Positions 49,901 to 56,280 of a stretch of DNA of 64,000 bases are shown piece after piece (within the stretch, counting starts at the first letter, position 1; each line of letters starts with the position of its first letter). The notes beneath the pieces are model-generated. The model saw only the letters and a program-made list of their open reading frames with translations. It had not been told where the DNA came from and made no database searches. Source of the DNA: Amphiura filiformis (lineage: Eukaryota; Echinodermata; Ophiuroidea; Amphilepidida; Amphiuridae); NCBI RefSeq assembly GCF_039555335.1, contig NC_092646.1, forward strand, positions 20,295,029-20,359,028. Reading direction: 5' to 3'. The translations under genes and the position numbers were made by a program.

Positions 49901-52311
49901 TCATGCATTGGCGTGAAAACAACTTATCGCATATTTTTATTTGCAGAGAGTCGAACCTGGCACAATAGTGTGATAGCTTGTGATACACTCCAGAGTTCAG
50001 TGAATGCGAATGTTGTTTTCACTCCAGTGCTATTGTCAGCCAGTTTATGCCCGGATGTCCGACCGACAGAATAATCAGTGATGGACACAATTGTCTACTC
50101 CACTTTTCTGCTCCACTTTTGAAAAGTGGACTTTTGTTCAAAATGACCTTTTTTTTAGCAAAAGGGCTAAAAGACTTTTTTTTTCGCTTGCTACGCTCGC
50201 AAATGGGACTTGTTGGGTCAAAAAAGGGGATTTTTTTTAATTTGGCGATCTGCGCCCCGGTTGCGGGCCTGGGAAAATGCTTCTTATTTGCACTTTTTGC
50301 AGTAGAACATATTAAAATAGCTAGGCCAGTAAATTTATTGCAGGGTCAGTAGATTTGCCCTTTCACTGGCCCAGTAGAAAAGTGAAACCTAAGTTTGTCC
50401 CTGAAAAAAATATGCATGCATATCAATGCAATGTCATGACCGACAGTGCCAGATGGAGAAAACATCAATGTAGCACTGACCACTCGTGCGCTGGAGATCA
50501 TAATTAAAATGAACGCCAAGATCAGGTAAGCTTACCTTGTACATGTACAAGGTAGGCTTAAGATTTCACCTAAAGACCACTGCTTCTGTGTGGCTGTCCA
50601 GCTGCCTGTCACTCTTGACTGTAAATTGATCATGAAAGCCTAAGCTTTAAATTTTATGTTTGTTTGTTTTTATGTTTGTTTGTTGCATGCATGACTATAG
50701 ACCTTGCCTTGATGATGAACTACGATAATTTGCAGTGGCGAGTGGAGCAGAAGGTAGAGAAACACACAGAGGATCATCCAGAATGTCATTGTGGTTGTTG
50801 GGAGTGGACTGCTGCCTGTACTAATGTGGGGTATGGTGTCATGTATATGGCAGGAAGAATGCTGGGTGCTCACAGGGCCTCATATATGGCTTTCAACCAG
50901 TGCGTTGACCTTCCTCATGATATCGTTCATGTGTGTAAAAGGAAAAAGTGTGTGAACCCAGATCACTTGTCCCATGAAGAGCGTGATGTCAACATGGGAA
51001 GACAGACATGCAATCTAGTAGGTCATTGCACCGGCAAACACATATCTAAGGATGGCAAAAACAAGACTTGCATTTTTATTAAATGTAAAAAGGTGAGTTT
51101 TTCTTCACTTTGTGGCTACATATTCAATGGTGTGGAAATATTTTTGGAGTTTGCTTCACACAATTCATTGCAACTTGGAGTTCAGTTTGACTCTAGCTGT
51201 GATGAAAACTTCAAAATCATACCCACATAATGTGCAATTGTGACCTGCTACCATGAAATCAGCGTAAAGTCGCAAGGTGTTAGTCACTCAAAACGCCCTG
51301 GCTACTGCGTTGGTGTTCACTCACCTGTAAAAGCCACTAAGTATGTCTGTATGTCCTTTGTGAATTGGGGTACAATGGGCCATTCACGAAGGATAATACT
51401 ACTGGCTTGTACCGGTGGCGGTAAACAAAGAACATCAACTTAGTCAGACCAAATATCTCGAAACTACCAACTCATCAAAATGAGCATAAAGTTGTGGCGA
51501 CTTTATGCTGATTTCGTACGTGGTAGCAGGTCACAATTATTTTAAACTTGAAAATTGGGGGTGGTTTCACATGAGTTATTCAACTAGGATTTAGCTGTCC
51601 CTTGACGTAGACATTTTCTTTATGTACTCTGTTATGGCAATCATCTCTCCGCCTGTGCAGGAAGGCAGTAAATTTTCATCGTCAACCGTGTAATTTAATG
51701 GGATTATTTTGAAATTTTAAAACGCTTGAAATATCACAAACAAATAGGCATGTGTAAATAAATGATATAAATACAAGCTAAAACCGTTGGGGTTCGATAA
51801 TGAACCCCACAAAACTAACCGACTATATTGGAAAATGCCGTTCTCCTCCCCCATTCGCAAAAAGTATTTTAAAAAGTCAAGTCCCAAAATATCACAATTT
51901 GTAAGCATAGCGAGCCGAGCAGCAAAATTAGGTTTTTTACACTGTTTTAGTCAAAAAAGGTCAACATTTTTGGGGAAAAGTCCACTTTTCACAAAATCCC
52001 CCTTTGGAAAAAAGTCCACTTTATCAAAATCATCACCCCCCCCAATAATCCTGCGTATGGGCCTGCCTGCTAAAAATGATGCACCAAGTCTCTTTTGTGG
52101 CCTCTCATTTGAAAACTATAGATCTTTAGAACTTTGGAACTTTAGACCCAGCCCCCCTCCCCGGGTGAAGGACGTACATACTTGTACAACTTGGATATAA
52201 CAGGATATCATTTGTCAGGACACTCCACCATGATTGAGTGTTATTCGTGGAGTAGTGCTGCATATTAATTTTCTATGTCCTGTTTTTTCTCTCCTCCAGA
52301 TCAAACAATGA
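30646..52311 (+). CDS. Crypton-type recombinase / C2H2 zinc finger / HNH nuclease fusion gene (13 exons)
   Basis: The model joins 30646-31910, 32922-33509, 34416-34571, 36981-37140, 39408-39490, 40387-40453, 41933-41983 (or -42010), 44503-44817, 45499-45576, 47597-47674, 48534-48809, 50701-51092 and 52300-52311. All introns are GT-AG, and the phases match at every junction (0,0,0,1,0,1,1,1,1,1,1,0). One frameshift near 31149 must be corrected. Product: about 1,173 residues. Domains in order: DUF3504/Crypton-like tyrosine recombinase (about 40-350), partial second copy (430-530), vestigial third copy, C2H2 finger, two further C2H2-like fingers, charged helical repeats, and an HNH/zinc-loop His-Me nuclease domain at the C-terminus. 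Family knowledge: Crypton recombinases were domesticated in ZMYM, QRICH1 and KCTD1 proteins. DNA binding in the nucleus is inferred. The full combination is not one I know. Confidence 0.75.
31963..32329 (+). mobile_element. CACCTAGG-ended repeat element, copy 1 (intron 1)
   Basis: About 370 bases from CACCTAGGTTTCATTATCAT to CGCCCCAGACCAAGGTG are repeated in reverse orientation at 52378-52755 with high identity. The two ends are weakly inverted (CACCTAGG against CACCTTGG). No coding capacity and no clear target duplication. Confidence 0.85.
32922..33509 (+). CDS. Exon 2: partial duplicate of the recombinase exon
   Basis: Acceptor ...TGATGGTTCAG|GAAGTC, donor GAG|gtaaat, 196 codons, phase 0 to 0. 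It contains a second core-binding segment (CAKMFKAYLASEDLP, ELADSLAKFYVHV, GKPYKAKSLFYIRAGLNQLL, DPIFSRANLVISANEAKL). It then jumps to the tail GVVSLSNSQPVSEPKEKED, skipping the whole catalytic half. The tail DNA is nearly identical to exon 1 (31740-31905), whereas the 5' part is clearly diverged. This suggests recent gene conversion or separate duplication of the tail. Confidence 0.8.
33536..33671. mobile_element. Small inverted-repeat element (ACAATTCTGGTTTACCCT)
   Basis: ACAATTCTGGTTTACCCTAC is inverted at the right end (GTGCAGGGTATACCAGAATT). The first 18 bases also occur once more as a direct copy at 33540. It lies in intron 2. Confidence 0.6.
34416..34571 (+). CDS. Exon 3: vestigial third copy of the duplicated exon
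   Basis: It has 52 codons, phase 0 to 0, acceptor GGTTCAG|GAAGTTGAGATGATCCA and donor CTTAAG|gtgaga. The acceptor and first codons copy those of exon 2 (GAAGTCCAGATGATCCA). TSTVKNASKMLLLLAS lines up with HRTMVSCAKMFKAYLAS. The remainder is a basic, polar linker (TKQSQRKQENGTSQVTYKQN). It is a remnant of the core-binding domain rather than a domain of its own. Confidence 0.7.
34603..35107. mobile_element. TTAA-flanked MITE with two internal perfect hairpins
   Basis: The ends AGTCATAATGTACGATCTTT and the inverse of the right end (AGCCTTAATGTACGATCTTT) match at 17 of 20 positions. TTAA flanks both (34599-34602 and 35108-35111). Inside lie two perfect stems: 17 bp at 34762-34804 (CCGACATAAAGTCATAA) and 20 bp at 34835-34886 (GCCAGTTTGGTTACGCTCCC) with a 12-base loop. 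It is a Kolobok- or piggyBac-like target; no transposase. It sits in intron 3. Confidence 0.88.
35198..36035 (-). mobile_element. Truncated Penelope-like element with inverted arms and 15-bp target duplication
   Basis: ATGGTTTACATACTG flanks the insertion (35183-35197 and 36036-36050). The outer ~160 bases on each side (35198-35356 and about 35829-35990) are inverted copies at roughly 95 percent identity. The GIY-YIG coding sequence lies between them on the minus strand. Inverted terminal arms from partial second copies are known for Penelope-like elements. GTAAACT-GGT-AGTTTAC followed by GAAAC and GTC (35914-35938) resembles the 3' part of the hammerhead ribozymes carried by this group. Confidence 0.9.
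35285..35857 (-). CDS. Penelope-like C-terminal GIY-YIG endonuclease fragment
   Basis: On the minus strand the open frame reads VFKSYNIATAMKPHCTLRNL, DVIYSIPCRNCDLSYIGETG, RKFGKRLDEHK, ITDHVVENNHVIDWKEARIV and YKRWIKEAITIRKQ. This is the Penelope-type GIY-YIG nuclease: the paired Tyr motifs, the PCxxC cysteines, the Arg of GKRLDEHK and the Glu of HVVENN are all present. The reverse transcriptase is missing, so this is a 5'-truncated copy. The fragment itself is uninterrupted over about 180 codons, which suggests fairly recent insertion into intron 3. The ATG is not a real start. Confidence 0.92.
   Translation of the reverse strand: MATELPVDFSRVFKSYNIATAMKPHCTLRNLLVHPKDKQEPHNSTDVIYSIPCRNCDLSYIGETGRKFGKRLDEHKTEAEKIGDNIKTRATRKASQSVVHKSAITDHVVENNHVIDWKEARIVGKESNRYKRWIKEAITIRKQGNTMNRDEGQYNLSHIFDDLISIGKSTGNSVAKQQKTSAVHRSSLQQ
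36136..36325. mobile_element. ~190-bp inverted-repeat element (TTTGGTTCA-CTCAAGTTTG)
   Basis: AATTTGGTTCACCTCAAGTT at the left is matched by the inverse of AACTTGAGATGAACCAAATT at the right, with a GTGACGT block inside each arm. It lies in intron 3. Confidence 0.75.
36676..36760. mobile_element. Partial copy of the GGGCTATTCC-family element
   Basis: CCCAATTGAAATTCACACTCC and CTGTGTGGAAAATTAAGGCC correspond to an arm of the elements at 37577-37856 and 42848-43031. The second arm is not recognisable. Confidence 0.5.
36981..37140 (+). CDS. Exon 4: C2H2 zinc finger
   Basis: Acceptor CTGATTTCAG|TTGCAG, donor CATGAAG|gtaaat, phase 0 to 1. The translation contains a canonical finger, CKYC-x12-H-x3-H (FLCKYCTRHF...YRRHLRNH), followed by a basic stretch (VKKYQQRYSHRTATHE). 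Sequence-specific DNA binding is the usual role of such a finger. There is only one in this exon. Confidence 0.85.
37577..37856. mobile_element. Palindromic MITE (TGGGCTATTCCA family), intron 4
   Basis: The termini TGGGCTATTCCAGTTGAAAT and the inverse of the right end (TGGGCTATTCCATTTAAAAT) match. Each arm continues with CACACT and a GGAAGATTT-type block, and there are further internal inverted pairs. Related copies lie at 36676, 42848 and 53596. Confidence 0.85.
37857..39407. other. Intron 4, remaining sequence
   Basis: No further exon with acceptable splice sites and coding bias was recognised here, and no complete element. Short open frames on both strands are unsupported. Confidence 0.4.
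39408..39490 (+). CDS. Exon 5: short linker exon
   Basis: A strong polypyrimidine acceptor (CTATTCCTTCAG) precedes 83 bases ending GTGAAG|gtatga. Its phase (1 to 0) is exactly what is needed between exons 4 and 6, which is the main support. It encodes VKTDRQSAYRRIGYLIPNSH and GPGYILVK. No domain recognised. Confidence 0.65.
40387..40453 (+). CDS. Exon 6: short acidic linker exon
   Basis: Acceptor TTTTTCTCAACAG, donor AATA|gtaagt, 67 bases, phase 0 to 1. It encodes IRVADPVINKSMEEGVTSQV plus QN. No domain. Confidence 0.65.
40946..41241. mobile_element. Inverted-repeat element (GTCTTAGCCAG ends), intron 6
   Basis: AGGTCTTAGCCAGGCATGCG and CCACCCG at the left match the inverse of the right end (AGAGTCTTAGCCAG and ACCACCCGTC). 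The interior includes GACGGGTGGATTTAATGG. No coding. Confidence 0.6.
41933..41983 (+). CDS. Exon 7: linker with two tandem in-frame donors
   Basis: Acceptor GTTATTTTTCAG|GTACCT, phase 1 to 1. Two donors, AAGA|gtaagca at 41984 and AAAA|gtaagca at 42011, differ by 27 bases, so both keep the frame. The short form encodes STSEVGEAEIGNKPPLK; the long form adds nine residues (SKQQIKSSK). Which is used cannot be told from sequence. Confidence 0.7.
42131..42842. mobile_element. ~0.7-kb element with poly(A)/GTGTTTGTTTGCCCAGACA ends
   Basis: TTAGGC, an A-run and GTGTTTGTTTGCCCAGACA at the left recur inverted at the right (TGTCTGGGCAAACAAACAC, T-run, GGCCTAA). The subterminal sequence contains CGACCGACTCC and, inverted, GGTCGG. 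The interior has no supported coding frame. It occupies intron 7. Confidence 0.82.
42848..43031. mobile_element. GGGCTATTCC-family MITE, third copy
   Basis: ATATTCCAGTTGAAATCAAT at the left and GGATTTCCACTGGAATAGTC at the right are inverted. The internal GACTTGACCTTAATC and GATTAAGGTCAAGTC form a second inverted pair. It abuts the previous element. Confidence 0.75.
43353..44400. mobile_element. 1.05-kb mariner-like non-autonomous element, TA-flanked
   Basis: The ends CAGGGCGTCCCAGAAAAAAT and, inverted, CAGGGTGTCCCCGAAAAAAT lie between TA dinucleotides (43351-43352 and 44401-44402). The arms match discontinuously for about 220 bases (AAGTCGAGAAATAGACATCA; TTCATTCCAAGTTTGA). CAGGGTGTCCC-type ends and TA targets are typical of the mariner/IS630 group. 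No transposase frame remains. It lies about 100 bases upstream of exon 8. Confidence 0.9.
44503..44817 (+). CDS. Exon 8: two C2H2-like zinc fingers
   Basis: Acceptor CCCCAACTGCAG, donor AAAGATA|gtaagt, 105 codons, phase 1 to 1. The first finger is ICALCKKVTGQKPRRHFMTM-H (CxxC...H-x4-H with a ten-residue loop). The second is CPYCGKLAKRMVAHIKGSH (CxxC-x9-H-x4-H). Between them is a charged helix (QAEIESLYEESCELSSQLVR). The tail KEFDMRWRRSTNKD is basic. The spacing is atypical of classical KRAB-type arrays, so a structural or protein-binding role is possible. Confidence 0.85.
44940..45035 (+). mobile_element. Short retroelement tail (GGCGCTATATAAAT)
   Basis: GGCTTTGAATCCTTCAAGAT and AAAGGCGCTATATAAATCGG followed by TTTATTTATTATA resemble the shared 3' tail of many SINE and LINE families in aquatic animals. 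The head is not recognised. Confidence 0.5.
45036..45115 (+). repeat. Short tandem repeat GTGATTTTTGGTCAAAAT
   Basis: Three to four 18-19-base units lie in tandem, with related single units at 44895-44930 on the other side of the retroelement tail. The array may have been split by that insertion. Confidence 0.7.
45499..45576 (+). CDS. Exon 9: Thr/Gln-rich linker
   Basis: Acceptor TTCTTTGACAG|AAACTC, donor CTCATA|gtaagt, 78 bases, phase 1 to 1. It encodes KTQTVPSTTAVATQKRQLDT SNNGPH. It is a low-complexity linker. Confidence 0.7.
45650..46980 (-). pseudogene. Unidentified minus-strand coding pieces within intron 9
   Basis: Several protein-like minus-strand segments occur in order. QEFDAWINMIGICQSVMNEL (near 46,950), YTELLKNILDLSEYGDLPSF and VAVVVRGVRTVAELMKTKML (46,850-46,640), GVWRQAGIKEKLYLGLNQIV behind a good acceptor (46,210-46,110), VQVKAELPNLKAIQLDFPSL and GGCDLMKTITVK behind another (46,040-45,890), then QEIKDNTSPDMRDNFYKLTF (45,890-45,780). 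At least one frameshift near 45,885 and in-frame stops near 46,970 interrupt them. I do not recognise the family. It is either a decayed duplicate of a multi-exon gene or a host gene nested on the opposite strand. Confidence 0.5.
46981..47596. other. Intron 9, remaining sequence
   Basis: A 27-base direct duplication (ACCATATTTTGGTTACT..TTAGCATGA, 47,368-47,422) is the only structure noted. No exon recognised. Confidence 0.4.
47597..47674 (+). CDS. Exon 10: basic linker
   Basis: Acceptor ACTTTTTTGTAG|GTTTAT, donor TATG|gtgagt, 78 bases, phase 1 to 1. It encodes SLYSAKRARTEVETTHRQEK and PSGNTY. AKRAR could act as a basic nuclear-localisation-like stretch; this is only a possibility. Confidence 0.7.
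47675..48533. other. Intron 10
   Basis: No element or additional exon was recognised. Confidence 0.4.
48534..48809 (+). CDS. Exon 11: cysteine pair and charged helical repeats
   Basis: Acceptor TTCTTTTTTCCAG|CTGCCC, donor AAGCAAGCAG|gtgaga, 276 bases, phase 1 to 1. After AAQSVSNIVQPFVKFPNQSE comes CSVCNKYH...YKCQIAH, a cysteine/histidine cluster of unclear type. Three related repeats (AIKDEETKRAG, AIKDVERKRAAHQQ, AIKDKEKKQA) then follow. They are strongly charged and probably helical, possibly a short coiled coil. If the donor is not used, the frame stays open to a stop at 48878-48880 (GERDGKKEQLGLKTL...). Confidence 0.8.
48810..50700. other. Intron 11
   Basis: Repeat fragments include a GGGTCGGGCC/poly-T piece (48,950-49,000), a stretch with AAAAGTGGACTTTTGTTC related in style to 51,950-52,060, and a near-perfect palindrome TACCTTGTACATGTACAAGGTA at 50,532-50,553. 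No additional exon could be supported. Confidence 0.4.
50701..51092 (+). CDS. Exon 12: HNH / His-Me-finger nuclease domain with zinc loop
   Basis: Acceptor GCATGACTATAG|ACCTTG, donor AAAAAG|gtgagt, phase 1 to 0, about 130 codons. Motifs in order: HCGCWEWTAACTNVGYG, AHRASYMAF, LPHDIVHVCKRKKCVNPDHL and ERDVN. They match the zinc-binding-loop HNH domain found in many homing and phage endonucleases (CWxWxG...GYG...AHR.SY...H.C.n..CVNP.HL). The expected metal and catalytic positions (H of IVH, C-x4-C, N-P-x-H-L) are present, so nuclease activity is conceivable. A further Cys/His-rich tail (CNLVGHCTGKH...CIFIKCKK) follows. Without the donor, the frame runs on 46 codons to 51230. Confidence 0.88.
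51236..51538. mobile_element. MITE with TTGTGACCTGCTACCA ends, intron 12
   Basis: AATTGTGACCTGCTACCA, then AAATCAGCGTAAAGTCGC at the left are matched by the inverse of the right end (with CGTACG inserted). AATT borders the right end. No coding. Confidence 0.85.
52300..52311 (+). CDS. Exon 13: last coding exon (Ile-Lys-Gln-stop)
   Basis: The acceptor TTTTCTCTCCTCCAG leads to ATC AAA CAA TGA in the phase set by exon 12. If exon 12 is skipped, exon 11 joins here in phase 1 instead. The frame then stays open to 52493, giving DQTMKTQSVSNSTQHLKGQP and a tail encoded largely by the repeat at 52378-52755. The acceptor is good, but the tiny coding part makes this the least certain exon. Confidence 0.5.
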   Translation: MKQ

Positions 52312-52377
52312 AAACCCAAAGTGTCTCTAATTCAACACAACATCTCAAAGGGCAACCAAACATATTTATTGGGCATC

Positions 52378-52755
52378 CACCCTGGTCTGGGGCGGACATT
52401 TTACAAATGAATTTAGAAGAGCAGCAACGACACCACTTGCATTACATTCCAGATGTTAAATCTACATCATATGCAAAGTTTGATGAAAAATGAACGAGTC
52501 AGTTTTATTTTAGGGTCATTTGTCTATAACTGGTCTTTACATGTATCCTTATGGAGAGAGTGCCCGTTGAGGGTGCTATAACCCCCATTTTAGGAACAAA
52601 AAATGTGATTTAAAAAAAACTGACCTGTGCGAATTTTCTAAAATTTTCAGAGTATGTAGTATGAACATGTAGAAATATAATCAAGTAGTTGCCCTACCTG
52701 CTCTTCTCTGAAAAAATAAAAAGTCCTATACCTCAATGATAATGAAACCTAGGTG
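52378..52755 (-). mobile_element. CACCTAGG-ended repeat element, copy 2 (inverted relative to intron 1)
   Basis: This is the reverse-complement partner of 31963-32329, sharing essentially the whole length with scattered differences (CACCCTGGTCTGGGGCGG start, CCTAGGTG end). It lies just beyond the last exon, so the pair brackets most of the gene. Confidence 0.85.
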
Positions 52756-53090
52756 CCGGCCTCATGAGGAGGTTTAAGAATCCAACTAGTACAGGCAGTC
52801 TCAGCTGGGAATCGTTCTGCACCATCTTTGATATTCTTGATGCAGAGGAACAAGGTATACCAGATGACTTTCTCTTTGGTGAAAAGACTATATCACTATG
52901 GACCACAATGGCCTCATCCCAATGGCATAGTTCAATAACCTCAATTAAACAATCATAGTGCAAAATTTGACCTCAAGTTTCAGAATATGCCCAAATTTTC
53001 GATGAATATGCAAATGTAGTGGGGTGAAAGAACTGTGCCTTGATAGATGAGCATGTTGTGGATCCTAGTGCATAAATGAAAGGACACAGC
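52756..53090 (+). other. Unassigned short open frame
   Basis: The plus frame 52764-52958 (FCTIFDILDAEEQGIPDDFL, FGEKTISLWTTMASS) looks more protein-like than its antisense. It has no recognised family and no convincing acceptor outside the adjacent repeat. It may be a stranded exon separated from its context by the insertion at 52378-52755. Confidence 0.3.
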
Positions 53091-53248
53091 CTATAATTGA
53101 AGACCGAATTAAAAAGACTAGTTTGCGTCTGACGTCAGGGCAAAGGCACGACGTGATTGGTTACTGACCTGCGCAGTACGGCATTTTTGGTCTGGTTGAC
53201 AGGACGTCATACGCAAACTAGTCTTTTCAATTCGGTCTTCAATTATAG
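53091..53248. mobile_element. 158-bp MITE with ~45-bp near-perfect TIRs
   Basis: CTATAATTGAAGACCGAATT, then AAAAGACTAGTTTGCGT and GACGTC occur at both ends, inverted, with two or three mismatches. It is almost all TIR. Confidence 0.92.
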
Positions 53249-53595
53249 ATGTGCCTATAACAATAATCACAAGAGCGAAATATACCAATTTGAAAAGATC
53301 TACCGATTTAGATCAAGTTGAACGGTTATCTTGAAAAACAGGGAGTAGCAAATTTTAAAAGTCAAACGCTTAAAAGCGTTTGACTTTTGAGTCCAAGATT
53401 TGCAGTATGAACTTTCAAGCTTCCAAGCTTTATCTTTCAAGATTTGCTTTGGAATATGTTTACAGTAGTAACAGTACGATGTGAATTTAAAGCTAGCATT
53501 ATAGGGCAGATGTTGAGGTTCTGAACTCAAAAATTGTGAAAATTGTGTTTATCAGCTTTTACATCTTGTACTCTTCATAAGCAATATTGTATCAT

Positions 53596-53868
53596 TTGGC
53601 TAATCCAGTTGAAATCCACACTACCCCTGTGGAAGATTTTGGAAATATCTACCACAGAGGGAGTATGTTTTTTAAATGTAATTGGTCAGGGTTAATCATT
53701 TTGAAACCCATATTCCCCTATATTATGGCTTTACCAATATCATCCACAACTGGAGTAAGTATTTTAAATGGAAGTTACCCTATTGTCTATTCTATTCGAA
53801 ACTCATATTCCCTCTGTGGAAGACTTTTAGCTAAATCTTCTGCAGGGTGTGGATTTTCTAATTTCCAT
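53596..53868. mobile_element. GGGCTATTCC-family MITE, fourth copy
   Basis: It is colinear with 37577-37856 (TCCAGTTGAAATCCACACTA, TGTGGAAGATTTTGGAAATA, GTTAATCATTTTGAAACCCA) but more diverged at its ends. Confidence 0.78.
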
Positions 53869-54141
53869 GAAAAAAAAAAGATTTTTATTTAATTTTTCCC
53901 TACAGATTGTTATTTTTGTTGTCAGATATGGTCCCTTTTTATTTCGAACCAATCAAATAATATTTATAAAAAAAGAAAATCACTTTTTCATTCCAGTGCC
54001 TACCTCATCAAGGATTCTATCAGTCCATTTATTGTTACTGAAATCAATTGGTGCATGTGTTCTGACCATCACATAGAATCGCATATTGACATATAAATAG
54101 AGTATAACATAAAGACACATAGTAGTGTAAGGCTGTATACA

Positions 54142-54480
54142 ATTAATGATTTGGTTCTCGTCTAGAGGATTTTCATGAATGGATGAGGGAGGGAGATTTT
54201 TTTTTCCAATCCAAGGGTAAAATGAGCATTGTCAGTAGTTTTCGGTCTTTCCCACAGTGTTCGAGGAAATGATGAGGTCCCTTTTTTTCAAATGTGAGAT
54301 TCTGAGGGATAAACCACCCTAGAGTACCACACAAAGACTTGGAAAGTGATCCTTGTTCTCTGATAAACTTATTTATATGTATGAACATTTCATAAATCAT
54401 TCCAAAGTCTAACAAAATCAAAAAAAATCTGACAAATCCTAGAAATTGAGGAGGGAGGGGACGAGAACCAAAACATTAAT
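54142..54480. mobile_element. Inverted-repeat element (ATTAATG-TTTGGTTCTCGTC)
   Basis: ATTAATGATTTGGTTCTCGT at the left matches the inverse of the right end (ATTAATGTTTTGGTTCTCGT). GGGAGGGAG motifs sit beside both. No coding. Confidence 0.75.
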
Positions 54481-54750
54481 TTTAAACGTCCTAAACATAG
54501 TTTGTACTTCAATGATTCATACGAGGAGAGAGATTTTAGCCACCAAGATCAATTAATACTTCTGATCATATAAATTTAAGAGTTAACAACACATCTGGAT
54601 GTATTCATAAAGTGTTACACAAGCTCAATATTTAATGGCAAAACATAATCCATGATAATGAAGGTGTCCAACTTACCACGGTCCTGACCAGTCTAAATTA
54701 TGTAAGGACATGGTTACCTGCCCAAATCCTAGTTAGTATAAACATTTATT

Positions 54751-54984
54751 AATAGAGGTTATCCACTTTACTCATGTGTGACTGATAACAAAAGGCGCTG
54801 GTTCCCGTAGTATACCTCATTCAAACCAATTCAATGCACAACCTCGGAGTTACCTGCATGAATTTGGCGGGCTATTTTGTAACAGTCATGGTTGCAAATG
54901 CAGGGACTTCTTTTGAAAGTCCTAAACAAGGTATAGCAGTCGCTGATAGGATATGCAGCTTATAGAACATGGATAACCTCTATT
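54751..54984. mobile_element. MITE with AATAGAGGTTATCCA TIRs
   Basis: The 15-base terminus AATAGAGGTTATCCA is perfectly inverted at the right (TGGATAACCTCTATT). The interior is unique and non-coding. Confidence 0.78.
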
Positions 54985-55786
54985 GCTGGTATTTAGATAC
55001 TGCACAAACCTGGCCAGCCAACAATGTTAGACCTTTAAATTTTTTCACAAATACAGTGCTTGAAGGCATTGCTTTTTGCAGGGTGTGTTGGTTCATTCAA
55101 GTTAGGGTGCATACGTAGCCCCCTAATTTTCAAAAATGTAAGCATTGAACTTCTACCTACCCCTATAGTGTTCCACTTCCTAAAAGAACCCCTCATGTGA
55201 AATTTGGTTGAAATCGATCATTGTCTAGGGGTCCCACGGGCCGTTCAAAAGTATTTTGCTACTGTAGCACTAAATGCAAAAGGCAGCTATTTGGAATGCA
55301 ATATATTTATGTAGAAAATGATAGCTGCTTTATGATTCATTCTGCATAACTGCCCTGTCCATAGTTTCTGAGGGTTTTTCAGCGTCCTAATTCACAAAAT
55401 TTAATGCCGGGCAGCTTTGGGCAGTGTAAACTACATAGTTACCAATAGCTGCCTTATGCTATATTTCACTGGAACTTCATGTACACAGTAATATATAGCA
55501 AAACAGCTACATGAATTTACGCTGAAGTCAGAACTTTACATGTACCAAAGGCAGAACAATGTCATGGTACTAACTATGCTGCTGAGCACTAACTTAAAAA
55601 GGAAGCTTTAAATACCTGGTTGACTGCTTGCATGTTTTATATTTTATTGTCATTTTTCTCTTCAGATTTTTGCCTCTGAAGGTTTGGCATAGGTCTTGTT
55701 TATCACATTCAAAGTATCAACATTATGAGCAGATGCTTGGTATGCAGCAAAGTTAGGCTAGCTTTTAAAATTCTCTGTGAGAAACT
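54985..55786. other. No gene recognised
   Basis: AAGGCAGCTATTTGG at 55,278 and its inverse CCAATAGCTGCCTTATG at 55,440 may be the ends of one more small element. The same GGCAGCTATT motif appears near 3,865, 4,470 and 40,268. Confidence 0.35.
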
Positions 55787-56258
55787 CATGCACGGTTGTT
55801 TGATGTATATAGAATTGGCTTCATTATTAACTAAATGCAAACTATAGATGGCGCTATTTATCCTAAATCATATTTCTTTATTTGCAAGGGGTGGGTGATT
55901 AATACTGTCATTAAAACAGCTGGAATAGGTGAAACAAGCAACACGGACATTTTATAAACATTTATCAAACAATAAAAGGAATTATTTGCATTAAAAGCTT
56001 GAAAGAGTAATTTCCAGTAACTAAATAGCGCCACCAATTTTGTCATTAAAAGATACATTTTATATCCGAAAAAGCTTTAAAACATGCTATAAAGGTGAAT
56101 AATTTTGTAAAAGAGGGAGCATTAAAGTTGAAAATGACTCAAAAGCATCTGTATACATTAGCATGATATCACTTTCAGCTGTTTAAGCCTAAAATTTGGT
56201 TGTACATGATGTTTTGTTTGAAAAATTAATAAATGATCCCATCAAACAACCGTGCATG
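55787..56258. mobile_element. MITE with perfect 19-bp TIRs
   Basis: CATGCACGGTTGTTTGATG at 55787-55805 is exactly inverted at 56240-56258. The inner sequence also contains inverted GGCGCTATTTA / TAAATAGCGCC blocks. The right end overlaps the 3' end of the minus-strand frame described next. Confidence 0.85.
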
Positions 56259-56280
56259 GTCTATTTGTAAAACTTGTAAC

